Source of the DNA: Mogibacterium diversum
GTDB lineage: Bacteria > Bacillota > Clostridia > Peptostreptococcales > Anaerovoracaceae
DNA length: 64,000 nt
Direction: 5' to 3'
Assembly: GCF_002998925.1 (NCBI RefSeq)
Contig: NZ_CP027228.1
Span: 1,488,001-1,552,000, forward strand
In this document: piece after piece, positions 53,914 to 61,943 of the stretch
How positions within the stretch are numbered: the stretch's first letter is position 1
Layout of the letters: each line of letters begins with the position of its first letter
Position numbers and translations under genes: made by a program
The notes under the pieces: generated by a model
Database searches by the model: none
What the model was told of the DNA's origin: nothing
What the model saw: only the letters and a program-made list of their open reading frames with translations

Positions 53914-55241
53914 CTATAAGCCTCATCTGCTCTCTCTTTAACGCAAGAGCAGCGCATTCCATCGTCCATAATTCCGTGGTCCTTGCATATCGGACACTTG
54001 TATTTAACTTCTAAATAATCCTCTGGATACCCGTTCACCGCAAGGAACTCCTTCTTTTGCTCTATGAGCTCCTTCTGTCTCTGCAGTAGTTCCGTCCGCT
54101 TTTCCTTACCTATGCTTCCAAGTCCAGCGAGTAGCTTTTCTTTGATATCCGCCTCAATGCTTGCAAATTTCTGCATTACAGGCATTTCTGTTTCAAGTTT
54201 CTGCTGTTTTTCCTTCTGATCATGTATAGCCTTTTCTCTTAGGTACTTATAGTACTCCTCGAGGACTCGCTTGCTGACGTTTACACTGCCTTCCGAATTT
54301 GTATTTCTCGCCTTTTCTGCTTGCGTCGACTTGCCGCCCGCAGGTCCAGGACCTTGAGCACCGTTCTGGTTATTAGCTTTGTAGCTAGGCTCAATCCCTC
54401 CAGCTTTGCGATATTTGTTTTCCAAGACGGCATCGACGTATCTAAGTGATGGCTCACGCTTTCCTGCAGTGAGCTTCACAGCCTCAAGAACTTCCTCTAT
54501 ATTGTATCCAAACTTGTCGAACCAGCGATCCATCATCTCGCAGTCCCCGGAATTCCATTGGCGATTAAATCCAATCTCTTTGAATATCCTGCCATAGAGG
54601 TATCTTCGTTTCGCGTCCTTATCCAAAAGCGCCTTTACGTCTGCCTCGGTATTGCATCCTTCCTTGTGCCAATTAATGGCGACTTTGTTTATATAACGAA
54701 CATCGTTGTGACCGTTATCACTGCTGTATTTTATCGCATAAGCGTACACCTCCGGCGAAACCCCGAATGTACCAATAGTATCAGCTATCTTGCGGGCATC
54801 ACTAGAAGGTATGCTTCTTCCGCTCGCACTCTCGTAAGTGTCATATAGGTGTTTTAGATCGAGATTTACAAGGCGTGAATCCTGTTCTTCTGACTCACTT
54901 CCAGAGCTTCTACTTTTCTTGTTTCCGTAAAACCTTGAAATCTGGCTCAGAAAAACCACTCTATATGAGTCGTCAGGCATATAGTCTCGTCTTATAACGC
55001 CAACGCTTTCCCAGTAGTCCCACGCCGCATCGATTTCATCTGGAGTGATGCCAAGAACATTTGCAGTCTTACTTCTGTCCTCTACTATCCCGTGTTTTGC
55101 ACGCATCAAACCAAGCAAATACACTTTTACATAGTCACCGTTCGCACTGGTAAAGAACTCGTTTATCATGAGGTTCTCGACTTCCGTACTAAACAGGTAG
55201 ACGTCTTTATTCTGTTCTATAACAAACTCAGTGTTGTTCAT
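53886..55241 (-). CDS. DnaD-type replication protein with a helicase-loader-like zinc domain at its C-terminus
   Basis: 451 residues. Residues 1-115 resemble the DnaD winged-helix N-terminus, then DnaD_2-type modules (about 125-275). The last 120 residues are not typical of DnaD: a helical region (EEYYKYLREKA to QRQKELIEQKKEFL), then GYPEDYLEVKYKCPICKDHG and Cys416, Cys419, Cys431, Cys433. That is the pattern of the N-terminal domain of clostridial DnaC/DnaI helicase loaders, but no AAA+ ATPase follows; the frame stops and the M23 gene begins. It lies just downstream of dnaB, where loaders usually sit. Role in loading DnaB at the origin is inferred. Confidence 0.82.
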   Translation of the reverse strand: MNNTEFVIEQNKDVYLFSTEVENLMINEFFTSANGDYVKVYLLGLMRAKHGIVEDRSKTANVLGITPDEIDAAWDYWESVGVIRRDYMPDDSYRVVFLSQISRFYGNKKSRSSGSESEEQDSRLVNLDLKHLYDTYESASGRSIPSSDARKIADTIGTFGVSPEVYAYAIKYSSDNGHNDVRYINKVAINWHKEGCNTEADVKALLDKDAKRRYLYGRIFKEIGFNRQWNSGDCEMMDRWFDKFGYNIEEVLEAVKLTAGKREPSLRYVDAVLENKYRKAGGIEPSYKANNQNGAQGPGPAGGKSTQAEKARNTNSEGSVNVSKRVLEEYYKYLREKAIHDQKEKQQKLETEMPVMQKFASIEADIKEKLLAGLGSIGKEKRTELLQRQKELIEQKKEFLAVNGYPEDYLEVKYKCPICKDHGIMDDGMRCSCVKERADEAYRWNKDRQTK

Positions 55242-55273
55242 GGTTCTCCTTGAAAAAACTTATTTATACAAAT

Positions 55274-56635
55274 CTATACTGTGTACTCGAGGTTTCCGAA
55301 CTTCGTGTACCTTGCAATCCATGCCAGGTTAACGGTTCCCGTAGGACCGCTCCTGTGCTTGGCAATAATTACTTCACATGTGTTCCCCGATGAAGTATCA
55401 GCCTCTTCATCCTCATTTTGATAATAGTCATCCCTTTTTAGGAATACTACGATATCTGCATCCTGCTCGATTGAACCAGACTCTCTGAGGTCAGACAGCA
55501 TCGGGCGATGATCCTTACGCTGCTCAGAAGCACGGGAAAGCTGCGATAACAGGATTACGCATACGTCAAGTTCTTTTGCAAGAATCTTGATGCTTCTGGT
55601 AATCGCACTTATTTCATTAGTTCTGTTATCTCCGCCATATCCGAGGGACATGAGCTGCAGGTAGTCAATGACTACGAGGTCAAGCCCACTCTTCTCCTTG
55701 AGTCTTCGGCACTTGTTCTTCATCTCGAGAATCGAGATCTGCGCTGTATCGTCGATATTGAGATTCACGCTCTCGAATTTCTCCTGAGCTGTGTCGATGC
55801 TGAACCATTCGTCGTCTTCGATTGTTCCATTCTTGATGTGCTCCATATCGACTCTTGCTGACATGGCGAGCATTCTCTGTCCCAGCTGCTCCTTGGACAT
55901 CTCCATGCTGAACACGAGCACCGAATGACCTGCCATCGCCGCATTTTCTGCTACGTTAAGCGCAAACGCAGTCTTTCCCATACCAGGTCTAGCCGCAAGC
56001 ACAACAAGGTCGGTCTTCTTGAGACCGCCGAGCATTTTATCAATATCTCTAAATCCAGTTGTAATACCAGGAAGCTGTCCCTTGTTCCTCACCAGCTCAT
56101 TTATCTGGAGAATATTGGTCTGCAACACTTCCTGAATAGGAGAGTAGTTCTTGCGCTGTGAAGCCTGTGCTATTGAAAAAATTTCCTTTTCTGCCTCATC
56201 GAGAATCTGCTCACTGTCCATGCTTCCATCGTATGCATTCTTTCGCATAGTGTCGGCCGACTTGATGAGCTTTCGCATCTTCGATTTATCAACGACGGTG
56301 AGCGCATAGAACTTGGCATTTGAAGGGTTTATCGTATCACCTGACAGTCTGCTCAGATATGTCATACCACCGACTAGCTCAAGTTGATGTACCTTGTTAA
56401 GCTCCGCTCTCGTCGTCATAAGATCGATAGTTATGCTTCTTCTGAACATACTCATGAACATCTTATATATCTCTTGATGTTCCTTGAGGTAAAAATCCTC
56501 TGGTTTAAGTATGTCCACGACATCCTGAACGGCATCGTCGCTTAGCATCATAGACCCTAGAACCGCCTTCTCCGCTTCTATGTCTTTCGGAGGCTCTAGG
56601 GCCTCCGAAAGTTGACTGTTTATTTCATTTGGCAT
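55274..56635 (-). CDS. dnaB: Replicative DNA helicase
   Basis: 453 residues, no intein. N-terminal domain (PPKDIEAEKAVLGSMMLSDD) and RecA-like ATPase with Walker A ARPGMGKTAFALN and the Walker B/H3 region VVIDYLQLM. Hexameric helicase of the replisome. The start lies two bases after the rplI stop with its ribosome site inside rplI, so the genes are coupled, as in other Firmicutes (rplI-dnaB). Confidence 0.97.
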   Translation of the reverse strand: MPNEINSQLSEALEPPKDIEAEKAVLGSMMLSDDAVQDVVDILKPEDFYLKEHQEIYKMFMSMFRRSITIDLMTTRAELNKVHQLELVGGMTYLSRLSGDTINPSNAKFYALTVVDKSKMRKLIKSADTMRKNAYDGSMDSEQILDEAEKEIFSIAQASQRKNYSPIQEVLQTNILQINELVRNKGQLPGITTGFRDIDKMLGGLKKTDLVVLAARPGMGKTAFALNVAENAAMAGHSVLVFSMEMSKEQLGQRMLAMSARVDMEHIKNGTIEDDEWFSIDTAQEKFESVNLNIDDTAQISILEMKNKCRRLKEKSGLDLVVIDYLQLMSLGYGGDNRTNEISAITRSIKILAKELDVCVILLSQLSRASEQRKDHRPMLSDLRESGSIEQDADIVVFLKRDDYYQNEDEEADTSSGNTCEVIIAKHRSGPTGTVNLAWIARYTKFGNLEYTV

Positions 56636-56637
56636 GT

Positions 56638-57084
56638 TTATTCCTCAGTAACAGCCACCTTGATGCGAGCTGTAATCTCAGTGTATAGCTTAATATCAAC
56701 TTCATGTTCGCCGATTTCCTTAATTGGCTTGATCAGCACTATTTTCTTCTTGTCGACATCGAGCTTTGTCTGCTCCTTGATTGCATTAGCAATATCCATC
56801 GAGGTAATCGATCCGAATAGCTTGCCGCCTTCACCAACCTTAGTCTTAAGCTTGATAACCTCTCCTTCGAGTACCTTTTTCACCTGATTAGCTTCTGCCT
56901 TATCTAGTGCAATCTGCTCTTCGCGGTTAGCCTTATCTCTCATAACTTTCGTGAGATTTGAAGGAGTAGCCTCAATTGCAAATCCACCTGGAATTAAGCG
57001 ATTTCTTGCGTAACCGTCACTTACCTTAACAACGTCTCCGGCTTTACCCGTTCCTTTAACGTCTTTCTTTAAAATAATCTGCAT
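56638..57084 (-). CDS. rplI: Ribosomal protein L9
   Basis: 148 residues, standard length. Starts MQIILKKDVKGTGKAGDVVKVSDGYARN, the RNA-binding N-terminal domain, then the long connecting helix and the C-terminal domain (GGKLFGSITSMDIANAI). The ATG follows GGAGG. A 163-base interval separates it from gdpP and probably holds an rplI promoter, not evident by eye. Confidence 0.97.
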   Translation of the reverse strand: MQIILKKDVKGTGKAGDVVKVSDGYARNRLIPGGFAIEATPSNLTKVMRDKANREEQIALDKAEANQVKKVLEGEVIKLKTKVGEGGKLFGSITSMDIANAIKEQTKLDVDKKKIVLIKPIKEIGEHEVDIKLYTEITARIKVAVTEE

Positions 57085-57247
57085 ATTGCCCTCCTATTTC
57101 TCCTGTGCAATTTCCTATCATCTTTATTTTACTAATTCCCATCGCTTGGATTCTTGTTGTTCTTGTAAATCCTTTTTTATTTTACTAACACATTTTCAAT
57201 CTTATAGACATTCCTCGCCTATTTGGACACTTCCGAAGCTCTATCCC

Positions 57248-59050
57248 TTACTCCTGTCCGTAGGCATCCGACTCTTCGCCATCTGTTCCTAGATACTCTG
57301 GTACTATCTTCTTAAGCTCCGCTATTACTTCTTCTGGCTCCATATCAGTTTGAGCACCTGCTGAATTAAGATGCCCTCCTCCATTGAACCTCTCCATAAT
57401 CACCTGAACATTAACTTCTCCGAGAGATCTCGCACTTATCACTGTCTTGCCCTTATCATTCTTTCCAGCAGCAAACGAAGCTTTCACGCCTTTAACCATT
57501 AATAGCTCGTCTGCAACCTGCGCATTGATAATCTGTGCATCTGTCGAATATCCCTGAGAAATCGAAAGCGCAACGCCTTCGTCCATATATTCAGCATTAG
57601 CAACAGCCTCTGCTCTCATCTGGAACGATGTAACCTCCGACTGAAAGAACCTCTTAACCTCAGTGGTGTCAGCGCCTACACGCCTTAACCACGCGGAGGC
57701 TTCAAATGTCCTCACCCCAGTTTTAATGGAATACCTATTCGTATCCACCGTTATTCCGGCCAATAACGCTTCCGCTTCAAACTTGTTGACAATCTTCTTG
57801 TTAGAAGTGTACTGGATAATCTCCGTCATGAGTTCGCTTGCAGAAGACGCATATGACTCAACGTATGATAGTATCGCATTGTCTATTGAATCATCGGATA
57901 ATCTGTGGTGATCGATAACTACGATTTTATCAGCCTTCTCAAGGATTTCAGGACATTCAACCATTCCCGGTCTATGTGTATCTACAACAATTACAAGGGT
58001 CTTCTCTTCGCAAAGCTCTATCGCTTTTTCCCTGTTTACAATCTCGTAGTCATCGGTCTCAACAGCTTGCTTGTAAATCGCCTGTAGCGCCTCGTTGTAC
58101 TCCTCGATTACGATCGCAACATCCTTCTCCATATACTTTGCAATTTTATAAGCCCCTATTCCAGAGCCAAAGCAGTCCATGTCCGGCCAACGATGCCCCA
58201 TTACGATTACATTTGAGCTCTCTCTAACCAACTGCTTTAACGCATGTGCGATAATTCTCGACTTTCCTTTGTTGTTTTTCTCCATAGACTGGAGCTTTCC
58301 GCCATAGTAATGAGTTCTATCACCGTTCTTGACTACCGCCTGGTCTCCGCCACGTCCCATAGCGAGATCAAGTGCTGCTTCCGCAAGCTCTGTAGCATCC
58401 TGCAGGTTTCGTACTCCCATTCCAACGCCTATACTGAGACTAACTGGAAAATCGTCTTTGGTCTGGATACCTCTAATTGTATCCAAAATCGAAAATCTTC
58501 CTTCAATCAAGTTATCAACGTCTCGCCTGTAAAGTGTAGCAAGATACGTGTCCTCGCTGATACTTTCTATAGCTGCGTTGTTAGATTCAGCCCATTTACT
58601 CAGAATCTTATCCACCTCTGCTGGCACTGTCATCTTGCTGTCTGAAGGCGAATTTGAAATCAGTTCATCATAGTTATCTAGGCTGATGTACATCTGGCAC
58701 ACATGTTCATCTCTGTAGTTTGAACGTAGTGTCTCACGTTCAGTTACATTGTTGAAGAAAACTGTTATTATGCCATCTTCTCGCTCCTCACGAGTTGTGT
58801 TTAATACAAAAATTTGCTCATTGCGCTTTATCTTAACCTCTGTGCCTGTATCTCGAGCGTCTTCGAGATCTTCAAGCTTACTTCCCGTAAGCGCAAAGAA
58901 ATTTCCATCCACTATGTCATCATATGCAAACACGTTCTTTATGAGCGAATTCGCATATACAACGGCTCCTTCTTTATTGACCATACACGCCGGCACTGGC
59001 AAGCTCTCCAGAAACTCTGCGCCTGCTATATTTCCTGCGTTTTTGTTCAT
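57248..59050 (-). CDS. GdpP-like c-di-AMP phosphodiesterase without membrane helices
   Basis: 600 residues. PAS-like domain at about 10-105 (VPACMVNKEGAVVYAN), degenerate GGDEF at 115-245, then DHH (GHRWPDMD at 285-292, VVDTHRPG, VIDHHRLSDD) and DHHA1 with GGGHLNSAGA. Canonical GdpP has two N-terminal transmembrane helices before PAS; here the protein begins at PAS and an in-frame TAG lies shortly upstream of the start, so the helices are truly absent. Ribosome site AGGAG. Hydrolyses c-di-AMP to pApA; location here should be cytosolic. Confidence 0.9.
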   Translation of the reverse strand: MNKNAGNIAGAEFLESLPVPACMVNKEGAVVYANSLIKNVFAYDDIVDGNFFALTGSKLEDLEDARDTGTEVKIKRNEQIFVLNTTREEREDGIITVFFNNVTERETLRSNYRDEHVCQMYISLDNYDELISNSPSDSKMTVPAEVDKILSKWAESNNAAIESISEDTYLATLYRRDVDNLIEGRFSILDTIRGIQTKDDFPVSLSIGVGMGVRNLQDATELAEAALDLAMGRGGDQAVVKNGDRTHYYGGKLQSMEKNNKGKSRIIAHALKQLVRESSNVIVMGHRWPDMDCFGSGIGAYKIAKYMEKDVAIVIEEYNEALQAIYKQAVETDDYEIVNREKAIELCEEKTLVIVVDTHRPGMVECPEILEKADKIVVIDHHRLSDDSIDNAILSYVESYASSASELMTEIIQYTSNKKIVNKFEAEALLAGITVDTNRYSIKTGVRTFEASAWLRRVGADTTEVKRFFQSEVTSFQMRAEAVANAEYMDEGVALSISQGYSTDAQIINAQVADELLMVKGVKASFAAGKNDKGKTVISARSLGEVNVQVIMERFNGGGHLNSAGAQTDMEPEEVIAELKKIVPEYLGTDGEESDAYGQE

Positions 59051-59073
59051 AAATCTTCTGCTCCTATCTTTGG

Positions 59074-60228
59074 CTACTCTATGCCCCTAAGCATGTCTAT
59101 CAACCTGTTCAATTCATCTATACTGTAATATTCAATTTCAATCTTTCCAGTTGACGCTTCCCCATTTATGTTGACTTTTGTGCCAAATATCTTTCTTAAT
59201 TCATCTTCTACTGCTGCAATTTCCGCATTGACGCCAGGCTTTCTCTTCTTACGCTCAGGTCTTGCATCGTCCTTTATCTTTTCAGTAAGCCTTTCCGCCG
59301 CCCTTACAGATAGCCCATTTCTAATTATCTTATCGCAAACTTCTATCTGTTTATTTTCATCCTTGATTGTGATAATCGTTCTTCCGTGTGCGGCAGAGAT
59401 GCGTCCCTCTATGATCATATTCTGTATCTTTTCAGGTAGCTTCAATAGCCTAAGCGAGTTTGCTATATATGCTCTACTTTTTCCTAAAGCGTTTGAAACC
59501 TGCTCTTGTGTGAACTCGAATCGTTTGATCATCTCATTAAGACCAAGTGCTTCTTCAATCGGATCGAGATTTTCTCGCTGCATATTTTCTATGATAGCGA
59601 CTATCATATTCTGCTTTTCGTCAAAATCCCTTATTATACAAGGAACCTTTTTGATTTCAGCAATCCTAGCTGCTCGCCATCTTCTTTCACCAGCAACAAG
59701 CTCGTAACCATTCTGTGCCTTTCTGATGATTAGAGGCTGAATTACCCCATTCTCCTTGATGGAGTTCGCAAGGTCTTTTAGCTTTTCTTCATTGAAGGTC
59801 TTTCGTGGCTGGTCTTTATTAGGTTTGATGTCGTTAATGTCGATATATAAAACCCTGTCTTCATCAGCCTCAATTTTCGCTGAATCTACTTGCGTTTGGG
59901 AAGTTTCACCCTTTGAATCTTTTATATTTCTTTCTTCCAACTGAACAGCATGTTCCCTTGGAGTCTTGTCTTCTTTGGTGCTGTTTAAATTATTTCCTTT
60001 TGTTTCGTCTCTATCTGATTTTGTCTTATGATTTTTGTTGCTCTTAGCCTTACTTTTCGAATCAAAACGTTCTCTGCTCTTATCTCCTGTTACATCATCG
60101 ATGATGTCTAGCAGTTTCGTGTCTGTATTCTCTTCCTCATTTTGTTCCAAGTCTTCTTCGAACAGAGGAGCTGCATCTGCGAAGAGTGCATCGAGCCCTC
60201 TTCCTAGACCACCTTTTCTTTTAGCCAT
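59074..60228 (-). CDS. parB: Chromosome partitioning protein ParB
   Basis: 384 residues. KGGLGRGLDALF at the start, a long acidic/Lys-rich insert (about 25-130), then the ParB/Srx CTP-binding domain (IKPNKDQPRKTF, ENGVIQPLI, GYELVAGERRWRA), central helix-turn-helix and C-terminal dimerisation part. Loads at parS; two perfect sites lie just upstream of parA. Overlaps parA by 8 bases. The N-terminal insert is longer than in B. subtilis Spo0J. Confidence 0.97.
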   Translation of the reverse strand: MAKRKGGLGRGLDALFADAAPLFEEDLEQNEEENTDTKLLDIIDDVTGDKSRERFDSKSKAKSNKNHKTKSDRDETKGNNLNSTKEDKTPREHAVQLEERNIKDSKGETSQTQVDSAKIEADEDRVLYIDINDIKPNKDQPRKTFNEEKLKDLANSIKENGVIQPLIIRKAQNGYELVAGERRWRAARIAEIKKVPCIIRDFDEKQNMIVAIIENMQRENLDPIEEALGLNEMIKRFEFTQEQVSNALGKSRAYIANSLRLLKLPEKIQNMIIEGRISAAHGRTIITIKDENKQIEVCDKIIRNGLSVRAAERLTEKIKDDARPERKKRKPGVNAEIAAVEDELRKIFGTKVNINGEASTGKIEIEYYSIDELNRLIDMLRGIE

Positions 60229-61009
60229 TTTTCTTCTTTCTCCTCTTTTCTCTATCTAGGAACTCTAATGCAAATTTGTTATATGCTTTTGCACCCGCCG
60301 ACGAAGGATCGTACTTAACAATAGGCATTCCGTAGCTTGGTGCCTCTGCGAGCCTTACGTTTCTTGGGATTACAGTTGAAAATACGTATTTTCCAAAGTA
60401 TTTCTTAACTTCTTGTACTACCTGGATTGCCAAATTCGTTCTACCGTCAAACATGCTAAGTATTACTCCTTCAATCTGAAGGTCTGGATTCATATTCTTT
60501 TTCACAAGCTCAACAGTGCTCATAAGCTGACTAACTCCCTCTAATGCGTAAAATTCACACTGAATTGGGATTAGTACACTGTCTACTGCTGTCAGCGAGT
60601 TAATTGTCAATAATCCAAGTGAAGGAGGACAGTCTATGAATATGTAATCATATTCTCCTCTAACCTGCTCGATTGCTTTTTTTAGTCTTCTTTCTCTTCC
60701 CTCAATATTTACTAGCTCAATTTCAGCTCCAGCCAAATCTACACTCGCAGGAATAATGTCCAGATTAGCTGTCTTCGTTTGAAGTATAGCTTTATGGACA
60801 TCATAATCTTTATTAACCAATACATCGTATAATGTATCAGTTAATTTTCTTTTCTTAATTCCTATTCCACTAGTGGTGTTGCCCTGTGGATCTATATCGA
60901 TTACTAGAACCTTTTTGCCTTGTACAGCGAGGCAGGCACTTAGGTTTATGTTGGTAGTTGTTTTGCCAACTCCACCCTTTTGATTAAATATTGCTATTGC
61001 CTTTCCCAT
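60221..61009 (-). CDS. parA: Chromosome partitioning ATPase ParA (Soj)
   Basis: 262 residues. Deviant Walker A KGGVGKTT at the N-terminus, Walker A-prime DIDPQGN, and IDCPPSLGLLT Walker B. Works with ParB-parS in chromosome segregation and control of initiation. The ATG follows AAAGGAG. It is separated from rsmG by 226 bases that contain the two parS sites, one DnaA-box-like sequence and a probable promoter. Confidence 0.97.
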   Translation of the reverse strand: MGKAIAIFNQKGGVGKTTTNINLSACLAVQGKKVLVIDIDPQGNTTSGIGIKKRKLTDTLYDVLVNKDYDVHKAILQTKTANLDIIPASVDLAGAEIELVNIEGRERRLKKAIEQVRGEYDYIFIDCPPSLGLLTINSLTAVDSVLIPIQCEFYALEGVSQLMSTVELVKKNMNPDLQIEGVILSMFDGRTNLAIQVVQEVKKYFGKYVFSTVIPRNVRLAEAPSYGMPIVKYDPSSAGAKAYNKFALEFLDREKRRKKKNG

Positions 61010-61128
61010 ATAAGTCTCCTTTTTGAGATTTCACTAGTGTAATTATATAATATTATGGCTTTTCTATCCACAATTCTCATCTATTTCTTCTTATATTTGC
61101 GTGAGTTTTTAGTGAAAAACTTTCTCAA

Positions 61129-61144
61129 TGTTTCACGTGAAACA
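61129..61144. other. parS site 1
   Basis: A perfect match to the 16-bp parS palindrome (TGTTTCACGTGAAACA), upstream of parA. Nucleation site for ParB. Confidence 0.97.
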
Positions 61145-61165
61145 ATATGTAGTGGGTAGTCAAAA

Positions 61166-61181
61166 TGTTTCACGTGAAACA
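61166..61181. other. parS site 2
   Basis: A second perfect 16-bp parS with 37 bp between site starts, in the same intergenic region. Confidence 0.97.
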
Positions 61182-61235
61182 TTTTACTTTCCCACTACTA
61201 CAATTTAATCTATTACATTATAGGATTAAGCCCTT

Positions 61236-61943
61236 TTAACGTATAGGGCTCTTTTTTGCAATTCCCGGTTTGCGAGGAAACCTCTTCGGGGTACTATTGC
61301 ACTTCCTTATAAAAATAAGCCTATGTCCAGATATAGCGTTCTTATCCTGCGAGGGATTCTCTATCTTTTCAACATTGCCACCAAGAACCCTAATAGCAGC
61401 ATCAGCAGAAGTAAGTTCATCTTCTGCACTTTCCCCCTTATACGGAATAAAATACCCCCCTTTTTTCACTAGTGGAAGACACCATTCAGATAATATATCC
61501 AGAGAAGCAACTGCACGAGATACGCACACATCTACCTTCTCTCGATACTTAACATTGTGCCCCATATCTTCAGCTCTCACATGAACAAGCTCAATATTTC
61601 TAATCCCAAGTTCCTCGGCAACTTGATCGATTACTTTAAGTCGCTTATTGAGGGAATCTACCAGAATGAACTTTTTATCTGGATTTGTTACAGCAAGCGG
61701 AATGCCAGGAAATCCGCCACCAGTACCCATATCAACAACAAGCTTGGCTCTCTGAAATTCCTCATAATCGTTACAAGCTAGAGAGTCCACAATATGCTTC
61801 TCGAGGAATTCACCCTCTTCCCTAACTGCCGTAAGGTTTATATGCTCATTAATATCCCGAATTCTCTGCATGTATCTGACTAGCTTATCAGTCTTATCAT
61901 CCCCATATCTACCACTCAGTTCTGAGATTAAATTATCCTTCAT
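61236..61943 (-). CDS. rsmG: 16S rRNA guanine-N7 methyltransferase
   Basis: 235 residues from the ATG at 61943, six bases after GAGAGGA. SAM-binding VVDMGTGGGFPGIPLAV and C-terminal PKRFPRKPGIAKKSP are typical of RsmG (GidB). Methylates N7 of G527 of 16S rRNA. Overlaps mnmG by 11 bases, the usual mnmE-mnmG-rsmG operon near the origin. The end forms an AGCCCT/AGGGCT hairpin without a minus-strand T-tract. Confidence 0.96.
   Translation of the reverse strand: MKDNLISELSGRYGDDKTDKLVRYMQRIRDINEHINLTAVREEGEFLEKHIVDSLACNDYEEFQRAKLVVDMGTGGGFPGIPLAVTNPDKKFILVDSLNKRLKVIDQVAEELGIRNIELVHVRAEDMGHNVKYREKVDVCVSRAVASLDILSEWCLPLVKKGGYFIPYKGESAEDELTSADAAIRVLGGNVEKIENPSQDKNAISGHRLIFIRKCNSTPKRFPRKPGIAKKSPIR

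Noticed and set aside
61064..61072. Chromosome origin in the rsmG-parA gap
   Set aside because: Only one DnaA-box-like sequence (CTATCCACA) was seen, without a cluster or an AT-rich unwinding region beside dnaA. The origin probably lies beyond the right edge, past mnmE.
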